From Ulota crispa (lineage: Eukaryota; Streptophyta; Bryopsida; Orthotrichales; Orthotrichaceae), in contig OY987242.1 in assembly GCA_963920765.1 (NCBI GenBank), positions 35,984,002 through 36,048,001 on the forward strand: a DNA stretch of 64,000 bases. The letters are read 5' to 3'. A model generated the notes under the pieces. The model was not told the origin of the DNA. It ran no database searches and was given only the letters and a program-made list of their open reading frames with translations. This document shows positions 10,878 through 23,500 of the stretch, in pieces. The stretch's first letter is position 1, and every line of letters begins with the position of its first letter. Position numbers and translations under genes: made by a program.

Positions 10878-12504
10878 AAACGAGTGGTGTGAATAGGTTT
10901 GTTTGGTCATTTAGTTTGAGCATGGATCTAGTTGGGGTGTCCAAAAGGACTGACCCATTGTTATTCAGCCTCCCTTGTGATACTTCTTTTCTTTATTAAC
11001 CCTTTGGAGATCACCGAACCATATTTTGGTTCAAGAGAGTGGTTTTTGGCGTATGGAGTAAAATCACTCAACAATTTGGAAATTGGTCTCGAAGAACGCT
11101 TGTGATCACAAGATTTTTGCATCCAATCAAAAAAACAACAATGAAATCTAGTATGTGAGGTGACAAATACTAGCATTCATACATCATGGCCTCAAAAAAC
11201 GTATCCATTTTTTGTCAAAAATGGATCCAAGCAACAACGCAATACATCAAACATTTAAGAAGAATGCTACATTTCAATTGTGGGGTCCTAAAACTTTTCA
11301 AATTGCTTAAGAAATATGCTTGTATTGTTTCTCTATATAGTATTAGTATAATTGTAGTATTTGAAAATCTATTGAGATGGTGCTACCATTCATCTTTAAA
11401 GTCTATTATCCTACATTTAAGGCCAGTTCTTGAGTGCTTTCACCAATTGGATTTTCAGTAGATTTTATCAAATTTCTTGTAGAACCATTTTAGGGTAGCA
11501 AAGAAAGTGGGATTTTTGACCCTTTATGTCCACTTATCTACACCTTGTGAATGCTATTTTTATCCATTTTGAGTGAAATCAGGTTTATTGGAAAGGTTGA
11601 AAAGCCTGCTTTCTAGAAATATAAGGCTCTTCTCAAACAAAGCTTGTATGAAGCAATAAGATCCAAAACAACACAAGCATGCAAAACTAGAGAATTTTGA
11701 CCTATAGCTCACACAATCATTATAACATTTCACCTCCAACGGTAGATTTAATTAAAATCTTGATGCTTTATAGTAAAGAAGGTGTTCATCCCATGTGTAT
11801 GGTTGGATTATTAAAATTGGGTCCATATTTGACTCAATTGCACACCTAAGTTTATTGCCTTGGTTTCTAGTGGATTTTGTGAAGATGCATGTGGTCTTTA
11901 AAGGGCAAACCCCTCATTTCCTCAAGTCCAAAGAGCCATCACAATGCAACGTGGTGCACTCAAATTGACCCAATGAACTTTGAATGGCTTTCACAACTAA
12001 ATATGTTTTAAATTGATTTGAAAATTTTATCATAGAAACTAGACTAGTATGCGCAACTTTACCAACAGATTTTATTGACTTTGGACAATAAACACAAAAG
12101 TTACAGCACTTCAAACTAGAGTGATGGATTGGTAGCTGTAGCAAAAACAAAATCTCAACTTTGGAATCCAAATCCCACCACCAAAAAAAATTGTGCAAAA
12201 TATTTGAACATTTTTCTAATGCTTCTTGTATCATTCACTATGTAACATAACTAAGGCTTGGCATTGAACTAGGGTTTATAGAATTGGCACAAGGGATATT
12301 ATATGAATGTTCCTTTTATTACATGAAGCCATTCTTACATCCATTTTTAGAGCATCCATTCTTTTACATGCAAAGGGTTTGACACTAGCTGTACTTAGAT
12401 GCTAAGCACTCCAAGCCCTTCAAGATGTTCTTGCAACATTCAATCCTAGTGTGCCAAGCAATGACCCTTGAAATCACTATTTATGTTAAGTTTAGTGAAC
12501 TTTA
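10878..12504. other. 3' flank of the trihelix gene and AT-rich intergenic DNA
   Basis: The 3' untranslated region should lie at the start of this stretch; no clear polyadenylation site could be fixed. A lone TTAACCCTTTGG at 10998 resembles one end of a P element but has no partner. Nothing else was recognised. Confidence 0.4.
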
Positions 12505-12872
12505 GGGAATTGATATATGTACCAACCCTTTTTTACTATTCTACCACACCTACTATATATGACCAATATTTACAATATTAAAGTAGGTGTGGACGGGCAA
12601 GACATCACTAATTTGAATATACAACTTGATATAGAAGTTGCAACTTTACTTTTTTTTTGAATTATGGATTTCACTCATATTATCAATTAAAAAATCTAAA
12701 TTATGCTTAGATTAATTTAGATTTTCTTAAATTGATACTATAATGGAGGTCAAGAGCTAATAAAAAAAACTAAAGTTGCAACTTCTATAACAAGCTGTAT
12801 TTTCAAATTAGCAATGTTTTGTTTCTGGTCCACACCTACTTTAATATTGCAAATATTGGCCATATATAGTAG

Positions 12873-13615
12873 AATAGTATGTAGGCACATGCTTTGTGCG
12901 ATTTGGACATGCATGGGTAATGTAAATTTCAACTTTACAAAAAAACATCTTTTACAAATCAATTGATCTATACTCTAATTCTAATGTGCTTTACAAAAAA
13001 ATTGTATCCCACAACTAGTCATCTAACCCTAATGCACCACCATTTTGGTATTTTTTTGAGACCAAAAGTACCAATTGCCTTTATCACAATGCTACTCTTT
13101 AATACTTTGTCAAGGGGCGCTTGGCATTTTGTGATTTTCTAGCACATAGTTGGAGGGCATTTGGTGTTTTATGTTTGGGGACATGGCTTGAGGTCATGGC
13201 TTATTGTTTCAACTTCCACCAAAATTTATAATCTCTTTTGGAAAAGATGTGGTTGCACTAGAAGAAAAACAAGGATAAACAATTGCAAAAAACCACAACG
13301 ACTAGGTCACTAGAATTGCCTTGCAACTACAAAACAACTGCACCACAACAATTGCACAACAATTACATGACTAGATTGTAGTCATGCACTAGTCATGCAG
13401 CTGTTGAACAGTTGTTTTGTAGTTACAAGGCAGTTCCGGTGATCTAGTTGTTGTGGTTTTTGGCAATTATTTATCCTTGTTTTTCTTCTAAATTGGAAGG
13501 CACTTGGTGTTTTATATCTTGGGTGCCCTTTGTTGCTTCAACTTACGACAAAAAGGTCTCAGAAAGTTCTAGAAAAGGACCCTCTAAGGAAAATTCTCCC
13601 ATTTAGTAGTATAGA
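12873..13615 (-). mobile_element. F1: Helitron-like element, degenerate 3' end, inside E1
   Basis: On the minus strand the 5' tip is TCTATACTACTAAATGGGAG after an A at 13616. The body matches F2 at 42100-42592 (phrases TTGGAGGGCATTTGGTGTTT and TTTCAACTTCCACCAAAA). The 3' end near 12873 has a GCAC/GTGC stem, but the final CTAG is changed. C1 interrupts it at 13256-13491. Confidence 0.6.
13256..13491. mobile_element. C1: CACTA-type hairpin element
   Basis: Left tip is CACTAGAAGAAAAACAAGG. The right tip inverted is TAGAAGAAAAACAAGG, with its outermost bases changed. The two halves are inverted copies (AGTTGTTTTGTAGTT pairs with AACTACAAAACAACT), giving one long hairpin. The tip matches the CACTA superfamily of plant elements; the hairpin lacks any transposase. 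Confidence 0.7.
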
Positions 13616-13665
13616 TAGATGAGGTAGAGTAGTTTAAAAGGGGTGGTACACATATCAATTCCCTA

Positions 13666-14050
13666 CACTTTATCATGTATTCCACTTGATGATGGATCAA
13701 TTGACTATTTAAGGAACACATTTGAAGAGATTGGGAGACAACAATTTTGAAGGTTCTTAAAATAAATGTAAACTACATCTTGCAGATGTTATTAGCTCTA
13801 TTTAGCACAAATGAATAGTACTTTTGGTACTTGTTGTTCACAATACTTGCAAAGTTAAAGCCACAAGCATTAGTTAATCCATCATCCTCACCAATTTTAC
13901 ACAATACTATGGTTAGTACTATCAAATCTTTGTTTTTCTTGATTTTGGGTTTTTAAATTTTTAGCAAAGAGTTATTTATGTGGTCATAGTTTACGACAAT
14001 TTCTACTTATTAAAATCAACTCTATTTACTACCACCAACATTATCAACTA
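13666..14050. other. AT-rich spacer
   Basis: No gene or paired element end was seen between E1 and B3. Confidence 0.4.
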
Positions 14051-14353
14051 TACTAAATATTGTGTTTAGGTTGCCCCACACTAATTTCTTGAAATTTCAC
14101 ACTATATAAATATATGTTGCTACTACAATAGTTTTCATGAGAAATTTCTACAACAAACAATTTTTAAAAGGCCAGCTAGCAACAATGAAGCTCCAAAAAA
14201 AACAAACAAGCTACTCCTAAGCCATAAATCATGTGAAATCTAAATATTTAGAGATTTGCATGTGCCTTTGAGTGATCAAGTGATGAGTCATGAGGTAATT
14301 TACCAGGGTAAGACAACCTAATTGTCAAGGCAACCTAAATGCAATATTTAGTG
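14051..14353. mobile_element. B3: family B miniature element, both ends intact
   Basis: Ends read inward TACTAAATATTGTGTTTAGG and CACTAAATATTGCATTTAGG, with TA outside each. The next bases (TTGCC) also match. At 303 bp this is the best-preserved family B copy. Confidence 0.75.
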
Positions 14354-14851
14354 TAAGTTTGATTATAATTACCAACTCAAGGAAGAATGCCAATTAAAAT
14401 TGACCACCTTGTAACTTACTCAGCTAACACTGCTCATAAAAGCAAGTGGAAACAAACCTTTTGCCAGTCAAATTGGACATGTAAAAGTGTGGATGCTCTT
14501 AGGACCATATGAGGTGAAGTTTTTGGTTCAAGTGGCCCCACGTTTTTTATGGGCTGAAGCACGTAACTTAACCGTTGATGGTGCACACTGCACAGGCGTG
14601 GCAGGAGGAAATGGGCCCCCAATACCGCCTGTCACTGCTGCGGCCTGCATTAATTAGCCAGTCTTTACTCCTCACCACAAATTCTTCAGGGCAGTAATGA
14701 GCCCTGTCTTACAGTTTTTGATCTGTACCCACACATGCGGTCCCTTGGAATGAGGCAGGCCACGATTCACACAACCCACAACTCCATAAGCAGCCACTTG
14801 AACTTTCATAAAATTAAAAATTCCACAAAAAGTGGAGGCAACAAATTTCGG
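14354..14851. other. Less AT-rich, low-copy intergenic block
   Basis: The stretch 14440-14760 has higher GC content and no relative in this window. Open frames at 14434-14622 (minus) and 14735-14995 (plus) match nothing I know. It could be a gene remnant, but there is no positive evidence. Confidence 0.35.
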
Positions 14852-15208
14852 TTAACTCCTAAACGTCCAGAAGGACGTTTTTTGTCCTTTGCCTCTGAAA
14901 AAACATTCTGTATAGTAGAAGAAAGCAGATTTTCATCTGATTTTTTCCCAGAAGTGATCATAAACACATGCTCCATCATGGAAGGTAAAAAATAACTTCA
15001 TCAAATACACTCATGTTTTTAAACAATTCAAATTGTGAGAAGATCCTACTGCCCTTTCTACATTTTTTGTGAGGTCAATTAGGACTATTCACTTTTGTAG
15101 TTAGTTGGGCACTTGTTACACCAATCATAGTTTTGGAATCCTTGAAAAACAATGTAGATGTCATTGTAGCGGGTTGGCCACGGGAATGAGCCCGAAGTTT
15201 AAGGGTTA
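14852..15208. mobile_element. P3: short TTAA-flanked element
   Basis: TTAA flanks the ends CTCCTAAACGTCCAG and, inverted, CCCTTAAACTTCGGG. Two further TTAACCCC words follow at 15212 and 15290 but could not be paired. Confidence 0.5.
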
Positions 15209-15402
15209 AGCTTAACCCCTCCACACCTAAGTGGACAAAATTCATCCCAATTCCAGTGTATTTTGAGAATTGTTGGCAATGAGCGGTTAACCCCTGAACA
15301 TATGAGCGTGCCACTTCGACTGGTACAATACAAGGTCTTTTTTTGTATTTGGAACAGATTCACACCTTTAATACATTTGAGATCAACAAAGGAGTTGGAG
15401 AT

Positions 15403-15721
15403 TAAGGAATGTACACCCATAAGCGTCAAACTAAGGGTTTTGAACATGATGAGTATCAATATCTAGCTAGCAAATTATAAGATCTTATTAGGAACAGAAA
15501 AATAATGAGTTTGCACTTTTGAATGTATTATTTGGATACTGTGAGAATAAATTGTGAATTTTTAAAGAGCAAACTGCCATTGCACCCATAACCACTTTCA
15601 AGATTTCATGTTCACATGTTGTACATCCTTGTCATTATATCTATCCACTTCCATAAATTTTCCAAGATTTTCAAAGGTGGCGGTTATGGGGACACCAACG
15701 CTTATGGGTGTATATATCTTA
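15403..15721. mobile_element. L1: 319-bp element with AAGG ends
   Basis: The inverted ends share ACACCCATAAGCGT and begin TAAGG. It aligns over its full length with L2 (49850-50168), which has exactly the same length; shared blocks include AGGGTTTTGAACATGATGA and TTTTTAAAGAGCAAACT. Confidence 0.75.
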
Positions 15722-15824
15722 GATCAAAGTTGTTCGAGTGAGCTACTTAAATCCCAAATTAAAACTTCTTATTGGTAACAAATGTTAATTATACGGCAAC
15801 ATATATACCATGCCCTATAGTCAT

Positions 15825-16213
15825 TTAACCCTTAAATGACTGGATGATCACCATGACCAAAAGTGGATGGTTGTAAACAATGGGTTTTTGTAAACACGGA
15901 AACTACTTGTGGCAAAGTGCCCACATAATTTACTATTGTTGCCAAAAGTTGCACAAGGTAACATTGAAAGCTACCCTCATGGAAATTGCAAGAAAGACAG
16001 CATAATGCCTAACATTGTTTTTATGAATCTTCTTACAATTTGGGGTACCTAAAAATATGACTTGCATTCAACAAGGCTAATTTTTGCCTTGCATGTTGTA
16101 CCACATCTCTACAATAAATTTTTTAATGGATGAAAGTTGAATTTTGTACATCCAATAGATTTTTTTTTTGTCATTTATTGGACAAAAAAATTGCATTGAA
16201 ATTTAAGGGTTAA
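15825..16213. mobile_element. P4: probable TTAA-flanked element
   Basis: TTAA borders ends reading CCCTTAAATGACTGG and, inverted, CCCTTAAATTTCAATG. Similarity beyond the first nine bases is weak, so the pairing is tentative. Confidence 0.4.
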
Positions 16214-16711
16214 AATAAAACAAAATACAACCCCTTTACTGCAAGCATTGTGTTCTCACTTTAGATGATTTCTGAGGAAGAGATACCTGCAATATTTACA
16301 AAACAGGTACTAGAATTTTCCCAAAAAAAAAGACAAAAAAAAAAAAACAAAACAAAATCGAATCAGTAAGGTTTGATGGGAGAAATGAGGGGACTCAATT
16401 TCCAATGTGATGTTAGGAACGGGTCCCACCATGTCTCATGTTTCCCCTAGTTCCATTGAATTAATGAAATGGATTTGGTTGAGGGGTGGAAAATTGGGAA
16501 AGGTTGGGCTTTCAAGCTTAATACTATGTGCAAATTTTCACTAATTTCTGGAAATTAAATTGATTGGGAGGTTCATAGTCGAGTGTAATTGACTTTGAAG
16601 CAAACATGACCCATGCATCCTCTCCCCTTGCCCTAAAGTACTTTGGAGAGTTATTTTACCACTTGGATTGGTTAAGTAAATACAGCATTAGTTGAAGGGT
16701 CCAAGTGAAGT
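16214..16711. other. AT-rich spacer
   Basis: Contains an A-rich run near 16320-16350; nothing else recognised. Confidence 0.4.
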
Positions 16712-16943
16712 TTAACCCCGGAACAGCCCGGAAGCCCTTTGCAGTCGTATGTATGGCTATATGTACAAACATATTTGAGCTATTCTTAGGGCTTTCTAAA
16801 TTTTTTTATGCACCCACCATCGTACAACCCTTCAATATGTATGATTGTAACACTTAATTTCTATATGATTCAAACTTATGAATATTGGTTGCAACCATAT
16901 TTGATTCCATAGCTCCATAGCCCAAAGGCCCTCTAGGGGTTAA
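16712..16943. mobile_element. P5: short TTAA-flanked element
   Basis: Ends read inward CCCCGGAACAGCCCGG and CCCCTAGAGGGCCTTTGG, each next to TTAA. The inner phrase around GTCGTATGT resembles the one in P10. Confidence 0.5.
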
Positions 16944-17512
16944 GATTTAGATTTTTTAGATTGGAGTCCTAAATTATATTTTACACGAAGTCATAATGAA
17001 GTTGAATTGCTAAATCCTCTTTGAGGAAAAATGAATGAAGATTCCCGCCTATCCGGCATTCAATTCTTGTGTTTTTGTTTTCTTATCAGGATGGTTCCAA
17101 AAAGTTAATTGAGGCTATCCTAGTGGATTCAATTTTCACTTATCTTTTATTTGGTTATTTGACAAGTACAACACAACTTCGGTGATGTACAACAAAAATT
17201 TATAAATAATTGCAACAAATTTGGTTACATTTCGTTTTTTGTATAGAAAAAGAATGGGTGTCTTGGAATTCGCTCAAATAATATTTTGTTCTTTATGATT
17301 CCTCATGAATGGCTATTCACAAAAAGAGGATGTCAATCTTCGTTACGATTATGTGAAAGCGATTATTGGGGGAGAAACGGTAACTAATGTATTGTAAGGT
17401 AATGAAAAAGTATTAAAAAAAAAGAAAAAAGAAAAAAAGAAACTTTGGAACCAACTAGAGTTACTATTTTGCCATCATCTTACAATGCCGTCGAATCCTA
17501 TTTAATATAAAG
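16944..17512. other. Intergenic block of unknown origin
   Basis: The part 17220-17400 differs in composition from its surroundings, but I could not assign it to any gene or organelle sequence. Confidence 0.3.
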
Positions 17513-17514
17513 TA

Positions 17515-17922
17515 AAGGAATTGATATGAGCACACGCGGGTTTGATATGCACGCGCGGGGTATATTTTAGTATTTTACCATCAATTTTGAATTCAGATTT
17601 GGGTTTAGAGACCTTGATTTTGTCTAGAACTACAAATTAGGTTACAATTGAACAACGTCCAATGGAAAAACTTAATGTGTTCACAAACAAGGGTAAAAGT
17701 AATAATTTCATCCCCTAGCTAGGTTATCTCACTAAGCATTGTCCAATTGTAACCTCATTTGTAGTTCTATTCTAAATTAAGGTCTCTAAATCCAAATCTA
17801 AATTTGAAATTTCCAAATTCCACTTGTTGATGGTAAAAAACTAAAATTTACCCCCTGGGTGTGCATTCATCCAACTTTGAGTGTGCATATATCAAACCTC
17901 GGGTGTGCACATATCAATTCCC
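17515..17922. mobile_element. E2: palindromic family E element
   Basis: The right end inverted is GGGAATTGATATGTGCACAC with TA outside; the left end is slightly decayed. The two halves form a long hairpin: GGTTTAGAGACCTTGATTTT on the left is matched inverted by AAATTAAGGTCTCTAAATCC on the right. Confidence 0.7.
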
Positions 17923-18207
17923 TAAAGTTACTGAATATTATATAACTTGATAATTGCCCATAGACGGCAAATTAGTCATCCACTTTTAAAGAATCTAAAC
18001 TCTTACCTTTGGATTGTATCATGTCTTGTTTATCAAGAATTGTAACATTTTTCATAAACTTCATAACCAATCCTAATGTAACTTAAAGGCCACAAATATA
18101 ATTTTAGAAATTGAAGCATGATGGGCAAAGAATCTAGACCCACTTGGGGGCTCCAAAATGGGCTTGAATTGTAGTATAAAAGCATCATTAATTTAGCAAT
18201 CCAAACA

Positions 18208-18646
18208 ACTCACTAATTATTATATAATTATAATTTTTCATGTGTAAATTTAGAGCTTGCAGTTACTATCATTGGAAGCATTTAAAGAAAATCTTCACAT
18301 AAAACCAAAATATATGAATTTGGAAATTGGACAACTAAGATAGAGCTCATGGAAAGTATGCTAAATGATAAAAGAAACAACAAATTATGTTGAAGAAAAA
18401 AAATTATGATAAGAACACACCTAGGTTTCAAACTTTGTTGTGCTATTATCATGTAGTTTCTTTTTTAAACACAATTTGTTGTTTCTATTATTGTTTAGCA
18501 TGCTTTTCATAAGCTTTATGTTAGTTGTCCAATTTCCATATTCATTTATAATTTTTTTTATGAAGATTTTTTAAAATGCTTCCAAATGTTAATATTCACA
18601 AGCTCTAGTTTTACATGATGCAAAAGACAATAATATAATTCCATAA
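18208..18646. mobile_element. T1: long palindromic element
   Basis: Arms of about 160-200 bp pair across a centre near 18430. Matching words include TTTAGAGCTTGCAG with, inverted, ACTAGAGCTTGTGA, and GGAAATTGGACAACTAA with its inverse TTAGTTGTCCAATTTCC. No coding capacity; family unknown. Confidence 0.6.
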
Positions 18647-18944
18647 AATATTGTATTTTTTTGTTTCAACAATTAAATTGCCCTATTATGGAAAATTACC
18701 TTGTGACTCACCACTTTATCAATTGGAGGTGCATGCAACTTTCTAGAAACTAGGTTTTGACATGGTTTATGGCTTGGATGCTACTAAATTGTTTTTCTGT
18801 AACATTGTTATAATTGTAGGGTCCTTTAAAAATAGTTTCTTGCAATTATTTGTTAACCAAAATGGTTGTAGTACTAGCAAGTATTCACAAAGTTTAGAAT
18901 GTTGGGAAACTAATGGGGGGCAACCCAATTACATAGTTTAGTGT
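18647..18944. mobile_element. B5: degraded family B element
   Basis: It shares the family B inner phrases (ACCTTGTGACTCACCA; a right end with CTAATGGGGGGCAACCC) but the tips are worn. Confidence 0.45.
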
Positions 18945-19214
18945 CGTGAGTCGTTTAGAGTGCTAGGCTGAAGATGCTCTGTGGGGTTGAAAATCAAATT
19001 AGACCAATTCATAATAAATATGCTTAGCAGTCTAGGGATGTGCCCTCTTTTTTCCCATAAGGGGATTTTTCATATATAAATATGCCTATTATTCAAAACT
19101 AGAATAGGCACCCAACAATTTGACGGGATGCAAAATGATTTCAAGCCTAGTTACGCAAAACATTTCTCTTACAAAAAAATAACTCTTACTGTTTATATGT
19201 GCACTCCAATTTCA

Positions 19215-19570
19215 AATTTACCCATGTGGTAATACGTTTGTTTTTGTTTACAAAACATTCCTTTCAATAAAGAGTTTTTTGTTCTATACCCATAGAGTTT
19301 TTTAGCCACGTAGTAAAAGGAACGTCATTGTTTTCTCACGCAAAAAAATAACTATCATTTTTTACTTACACAAAAATTTACCCACATAGTGATTTTTTAC
19401 CCATTTTTTATATACTTTTATTTTTTACCACAATTTTTTTTAATTGCACTTCTTACCCACACATATTTATCAAAAGTAGATTTCCACCCATGCAATTTTT
19501 TACCCACACAAGTTTTTACCCATGCAGTAGACGATTTGCGGTAAAAGGATCGCCACTCGGTAAAACGTAT
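19215..19570. repeat. Irregular array of a TTTTTACCCAC-like word
   Basis: About ten copies of TTTACCCA(C/T) with small changes occur at 19218, 19288, 19303, 19378, 19408, 19427, 19452, 19486, 19499 and 19516, often followed by (C/T)AGT. The array ends about 0.9 kb before the CRK start codon. Confidence 0.5.
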
Positions 19571-19739
19571 TCTGTTATATTGCTGTATTTAAAATTTTCA
19601 AACGTTTCAAAGAATCCAAACAAAGTGAAGAGGAAAAAGGAAAAAATAGCTGGTAGGCGCCAAAATTCCAAAACCATATTCCACCCAAGAGGAGCGTACG
19701 TCACTAGACCTCACTACGGACACCCAACACCGTGGTAGT

Positions 19740-20508
19740 GTTAATCAATACGAATAATTACTCTGCACAGTCTGAACTGAAGGAGCGAAACCTGGACTCA
19801 CTGTCAGAAGAGTCACCCCCGCCCGGCGAAATTTAAACCTCCTCTCTGCTACTGCCGGATTCTGGATGACCAGAAAAAACTGAACGGATGTGCGAAAGCT
19901 CTCAACAGAAACTCTTCACGCCAATGAAAAGGACAGGATTGGATGAGTTTCAAAGCAAATGGATGAATGATCATGAATAGCGATGAATTGTGATGAATGG
20001 CGATGGATGGTGATGAATAATATTCAAACGATGATGAACGAGGAGGGATGAGGAACCGGATGATCGGTGATGAACGGTGATGGATTGTGATGAATGGTGA
20101 TGGGAAGAGATGAATGGTGATGGGTCGGGATGAATGATGATCAATGATGATGAATGATGAGGGATGAGGAAGCGCATGAAGTAGCACGGGGGTAAGTATT
20201 CAAAAGCCAAGGTGCCCGGCGCTCCGTTGTCGACGCATTTTGCAAATGCCGCCATCGCCATCGCCATAGCTCGGTGCTACAACGGCAACGGCAACAGCAA
20301 CAGCAGCAAGCTCGAGTTCTTAACCTTTCAAGCAAGCGTGAGGCGGTAGGGAATGGGAGAGGACGCAGGATGAAGAAAAGGTGTCGGAGAGAGGCGTTAA
20401 ATGGAAGTGGAACGGCAGGTTTTGGTGCAAGAATGAGTGCGTGTGGGGATGTGTTGTTGTAGTAGTAGGTTATAGAGGAATTGACGCCTTTCTTCTTGTC
20501 CCGATGCA
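19740..20508 (+). promoter_or_regulatory. CRK 5' region with GATG-rich tract
   Basis: A TTTAAA word followed by a CT-rich leader at 19829-19850 could be the core promoter (inference). A degenerate GATGAATG-type simple repeat fills 19965-20170, and a CAACGG/CAGCAA run lies at 20279-20310. The 5' leader would be about 600 nt, perhaps with an intron. Long minus-strand frames here (19849-20187, 19971-20267) only translate the simple repeat. Confidence 0.4.
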
Positions 20509-23500
20509 ATGGGCCAGTGCTACGGAAAGTATGACGCACACGACGGCGAGGTTTCTTTCACGGAGCATTCGGTGCCGAAGTCGCAAAGCTCGAAGCACGG
20601 ATCGTATCGGAGCAATGGCAATGGCAGCAACCGGGGCAGCTTTGGAGGCGCATCGCCGATGCGGTATAAGTCGAACTTCGGGAGTAGTCATCCGTCGCCG
20701 CGGCATCCGTCCGCTAGTCCGCTGCCTTACTACGCGAGCTCGCCTGCCCCGTCGACTCCGCGGCGTTTGTTTAAGCGGCCTTTCCCCCCGCCCTCGCCTG
20801 CGAAGCACATCCAATCGTCGCTCGTGAAGCGCCACGGCGCGAAGCCGAAGGAGGAAGGATCAATTCCTGATGCTGTTGATAATGAGAAGCCGCTGGACAA
20901 GCATTTCGGGTATCAGAAGAACTTCACGAGTAAGTATGAGCTCGGGCACGAGGTCGGGCGCGGCCATTTCGGGCATACTTGTTATGCGAAAATGCGCCGG
21001 GGCGAGCACAAAGGGATGGCCGTGGCGGTGAAGATTATCTCGAAAGCGAAGGTATTGAGTGCGTTTTTAGTGTGTGGACATTCATATGGTTTTTGTTGTT
21101 GTCACGAGTTGAGAAGGGAGTTGCGTGTTCGGGGATGGAGTGCGTTTAGCGTTTAAGCAATAGCTGGTTGATGCGTGTATGCTGATTGGGAAAAGGTGGA
21201 AGAGATTTAGAGAGGTTCAATCGTGATTGACAGCGAACGACCTGTGGTCGTGAGAAGAAGCCAACAGTGTAGGGTTGTAGATTATTTATTAGACGTAGGC
21301 AAAGAAGAAGACGATGTTGGAGCATCAACAGCAGCAGCACCGGAGAATAGGTTGTGGTTGAGCAATTGAGACGGTGAAGCTACGAGTGGTAGAGGCGAGG
21401 AAGAGTAGCGTTGAGGCATGTTGGACCTAGTGGAAAGCAGAGGCTCAAAATTTGTGGATAGCCAGGGAGGATGAGGAGCTGCAGGAGAATGTATGTGCTT
21501 GAGGAACGTATGCAGTGATTGCGAGCTAGGAAGTTGGATTGCTAAGATGAAGTTGGAATATGCGTGTTACAGATGACGACAGCCATCGCCATTGAGGACG
21601 TTCGACGAGAGGTGAAGATTTTGAAAGCTCTGACGGGGCATCACAATTTGGTCCGGTTCTTCGACGCCTGCGAAGACCATCTGAATGTGTACATTGTGAT
21701 GGAGTAAGCGACGATGCTCCCGGTGGATGGCATTGTAAATGTGGTGACAGTACTGGTGGTATGTGCGTGGATAGGTGAAAATGGCGGTTGGATCTAAAAA
21801 AATGCGTTGGGATTGAAGGGTTGGTGGGAATGGCAGTGGAATTGACAAGCATTGACCTTTTTGTGCCAGGTTATGTGAAGGAGGCGAACTGCTAGATCGC
21901 ATCCTGTCGAGGTAAGGATGATACTATTTCGGAAATGTTTTGCATGTTATTGGTCCTGTTTCTGGCTGCGCTGTAAGTTGCGGTTTTTGTTTACGTTACA
22001 TTTTTGCTCCTGCCTTGTGAATACTGATTTCTGTAGACCAGCGTTTATTGAGATGTTTGCATGCTTGAATCTTAGCTTGATTCCCCGAGGGAGGGGTGTG
22101 ATTCTAGCAATCTTCTCTGTGATCGCCATGTTCTGCAATTAGCAAACTTTGATGTAATTTATGTGGTGGTAGATCTTGAGATTGATTGCAATGTTGGATT
22201 TGATTGTCAATGGTATTTCACCGTTGGCTTATCTCTCGATGCTGTCTGTTTGAGTAGGGGAGGGAGGTATTCGGAAGAGGATGCCAAGATTGTTGTGCTG
22301 CAGATTTTGAGTATTGTTGCATTCTGTCATCTACAAGGTGTTGTGCACCGAGATCTTAAGCCCGAGGTACGTATATATCCAGTACTATCACAGTCATGAG
22401 GCCGACCTGCTTTGGTTTTTTATGAAGGGGCTGGTTAAAGTGTTTCAGAACGTTCAGTCTGTTTTTCTTTGCAATTATGTTCTCTGCAAGAACCTGATTT
22501 AAAAGTACCAAAGTTATGAAGCAACTTCTACGAATTTTATCTGTTCTTCCTTTGTTCTCGATAGTGTCATCTATCTGACATTGGTCTTGAACGTTTTATC
22601 TGCAGAATTTTCTTTTCACCACCAAGGATGAACATGCTCAGCTGAAAGCCATTGATTTTGGTTTATCGGATTTTATCAAGCCTGGTAAATCCTCGTTCTA
22701 TGGACTATATTCTCTCCCGTGTACTACCTGTTAGCCAAGAAGGCGATGCAACTGGTGACTAACGTTGACACCTTTAATTAATGGAGTACCAGATTATTTC
22801 TCCTTTTCAAAGGCTTCTATTTTCAGGTGTAAACTGGATATAGATTAAATTTGATGAGCACCTGCTAGCGTCCAGTTTTGAAAGGGAGCCTCGTACCTCG
22901 GGTGCTTAATCTTAGGTTCTGGGGAATGTCTGTGGTCCGTAGGGTACTACGTTTGGAGACATAGGCCTGTGAGCAGCAGCTGGTCAGATGGACTTGAGGG
23001 TTCCTTATCTGCTGCTGAACGTAATGGTTCCCTTTATGTTGGATTGCAGATGAAAGATTGAATGATATTGTAGGCAGTGCATACTATGTGGCACCGGAGG
23101 TCTTGCACAGGTCATATTCCATGGAAGCTGATGTGTGGAGTATTGGAGTGATTACATACATTCTTTTATGTGGTAGCCGACCGTTCTGGGCGCGGACAGA
23201 GTCAGGTATCTTTCGGGCAGTGTTGAGGGCTGACCCCAGCTTTGAAGAAGCCCCGTGGCCTTCGGTATCAGTCGAGGCCAAGGACTTCGTGAAGCGACTG
23301 CTGAACAAGGATAGTCGAAAACGCATGACTGCTGCACAAGCGCTAAGTATGTTTTCTCTCCCAAGAATAACTGAACTGTTCACTCTTAACTTTCTACATC
23401 ACTTTGAGCTCCAGAACATGCCTGTAAATAATACTAGGTAATCCTGAATTCTCACTGACATTGTTTTGAGGGGCTGCAGCTCATCCTTGGATTCGAAGCC

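Larger units (their letters stand above)
12505..13663. mobile_element. E1: TA-flanked hairpin element containing F1 and C1
   Basis: Ends read inward GGGAATTGATATATGTACC and GGGAATTGATATGTGTACC, with TA on each side. The inner sequence forms a long hairpin: for example CACACCTACT near 12547 and GTAGGTGTGG near 12585 are repeated in inverse near 12830-12870. A Helitron-like element (F1) interrupts the right arm, and a CACTA hairpin (C1) interrupts F1. Confidence 0.7.

Noticed and set aside
10998-11020. TTAACCCTTTGGAG as a further P element end
   Set aside because: No matching inverted end with TTAA was found within 2 kb.
15212-15310. Two more TTAACCCC words close together
   Set aside because: They point the same way and have no right-hand partner, so no element could be delimited.
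17220-17400. Possible organelle-derived insertion
   Set aside because: Composition differs from its surroundings, but no organellar gene could be recognised by eye.
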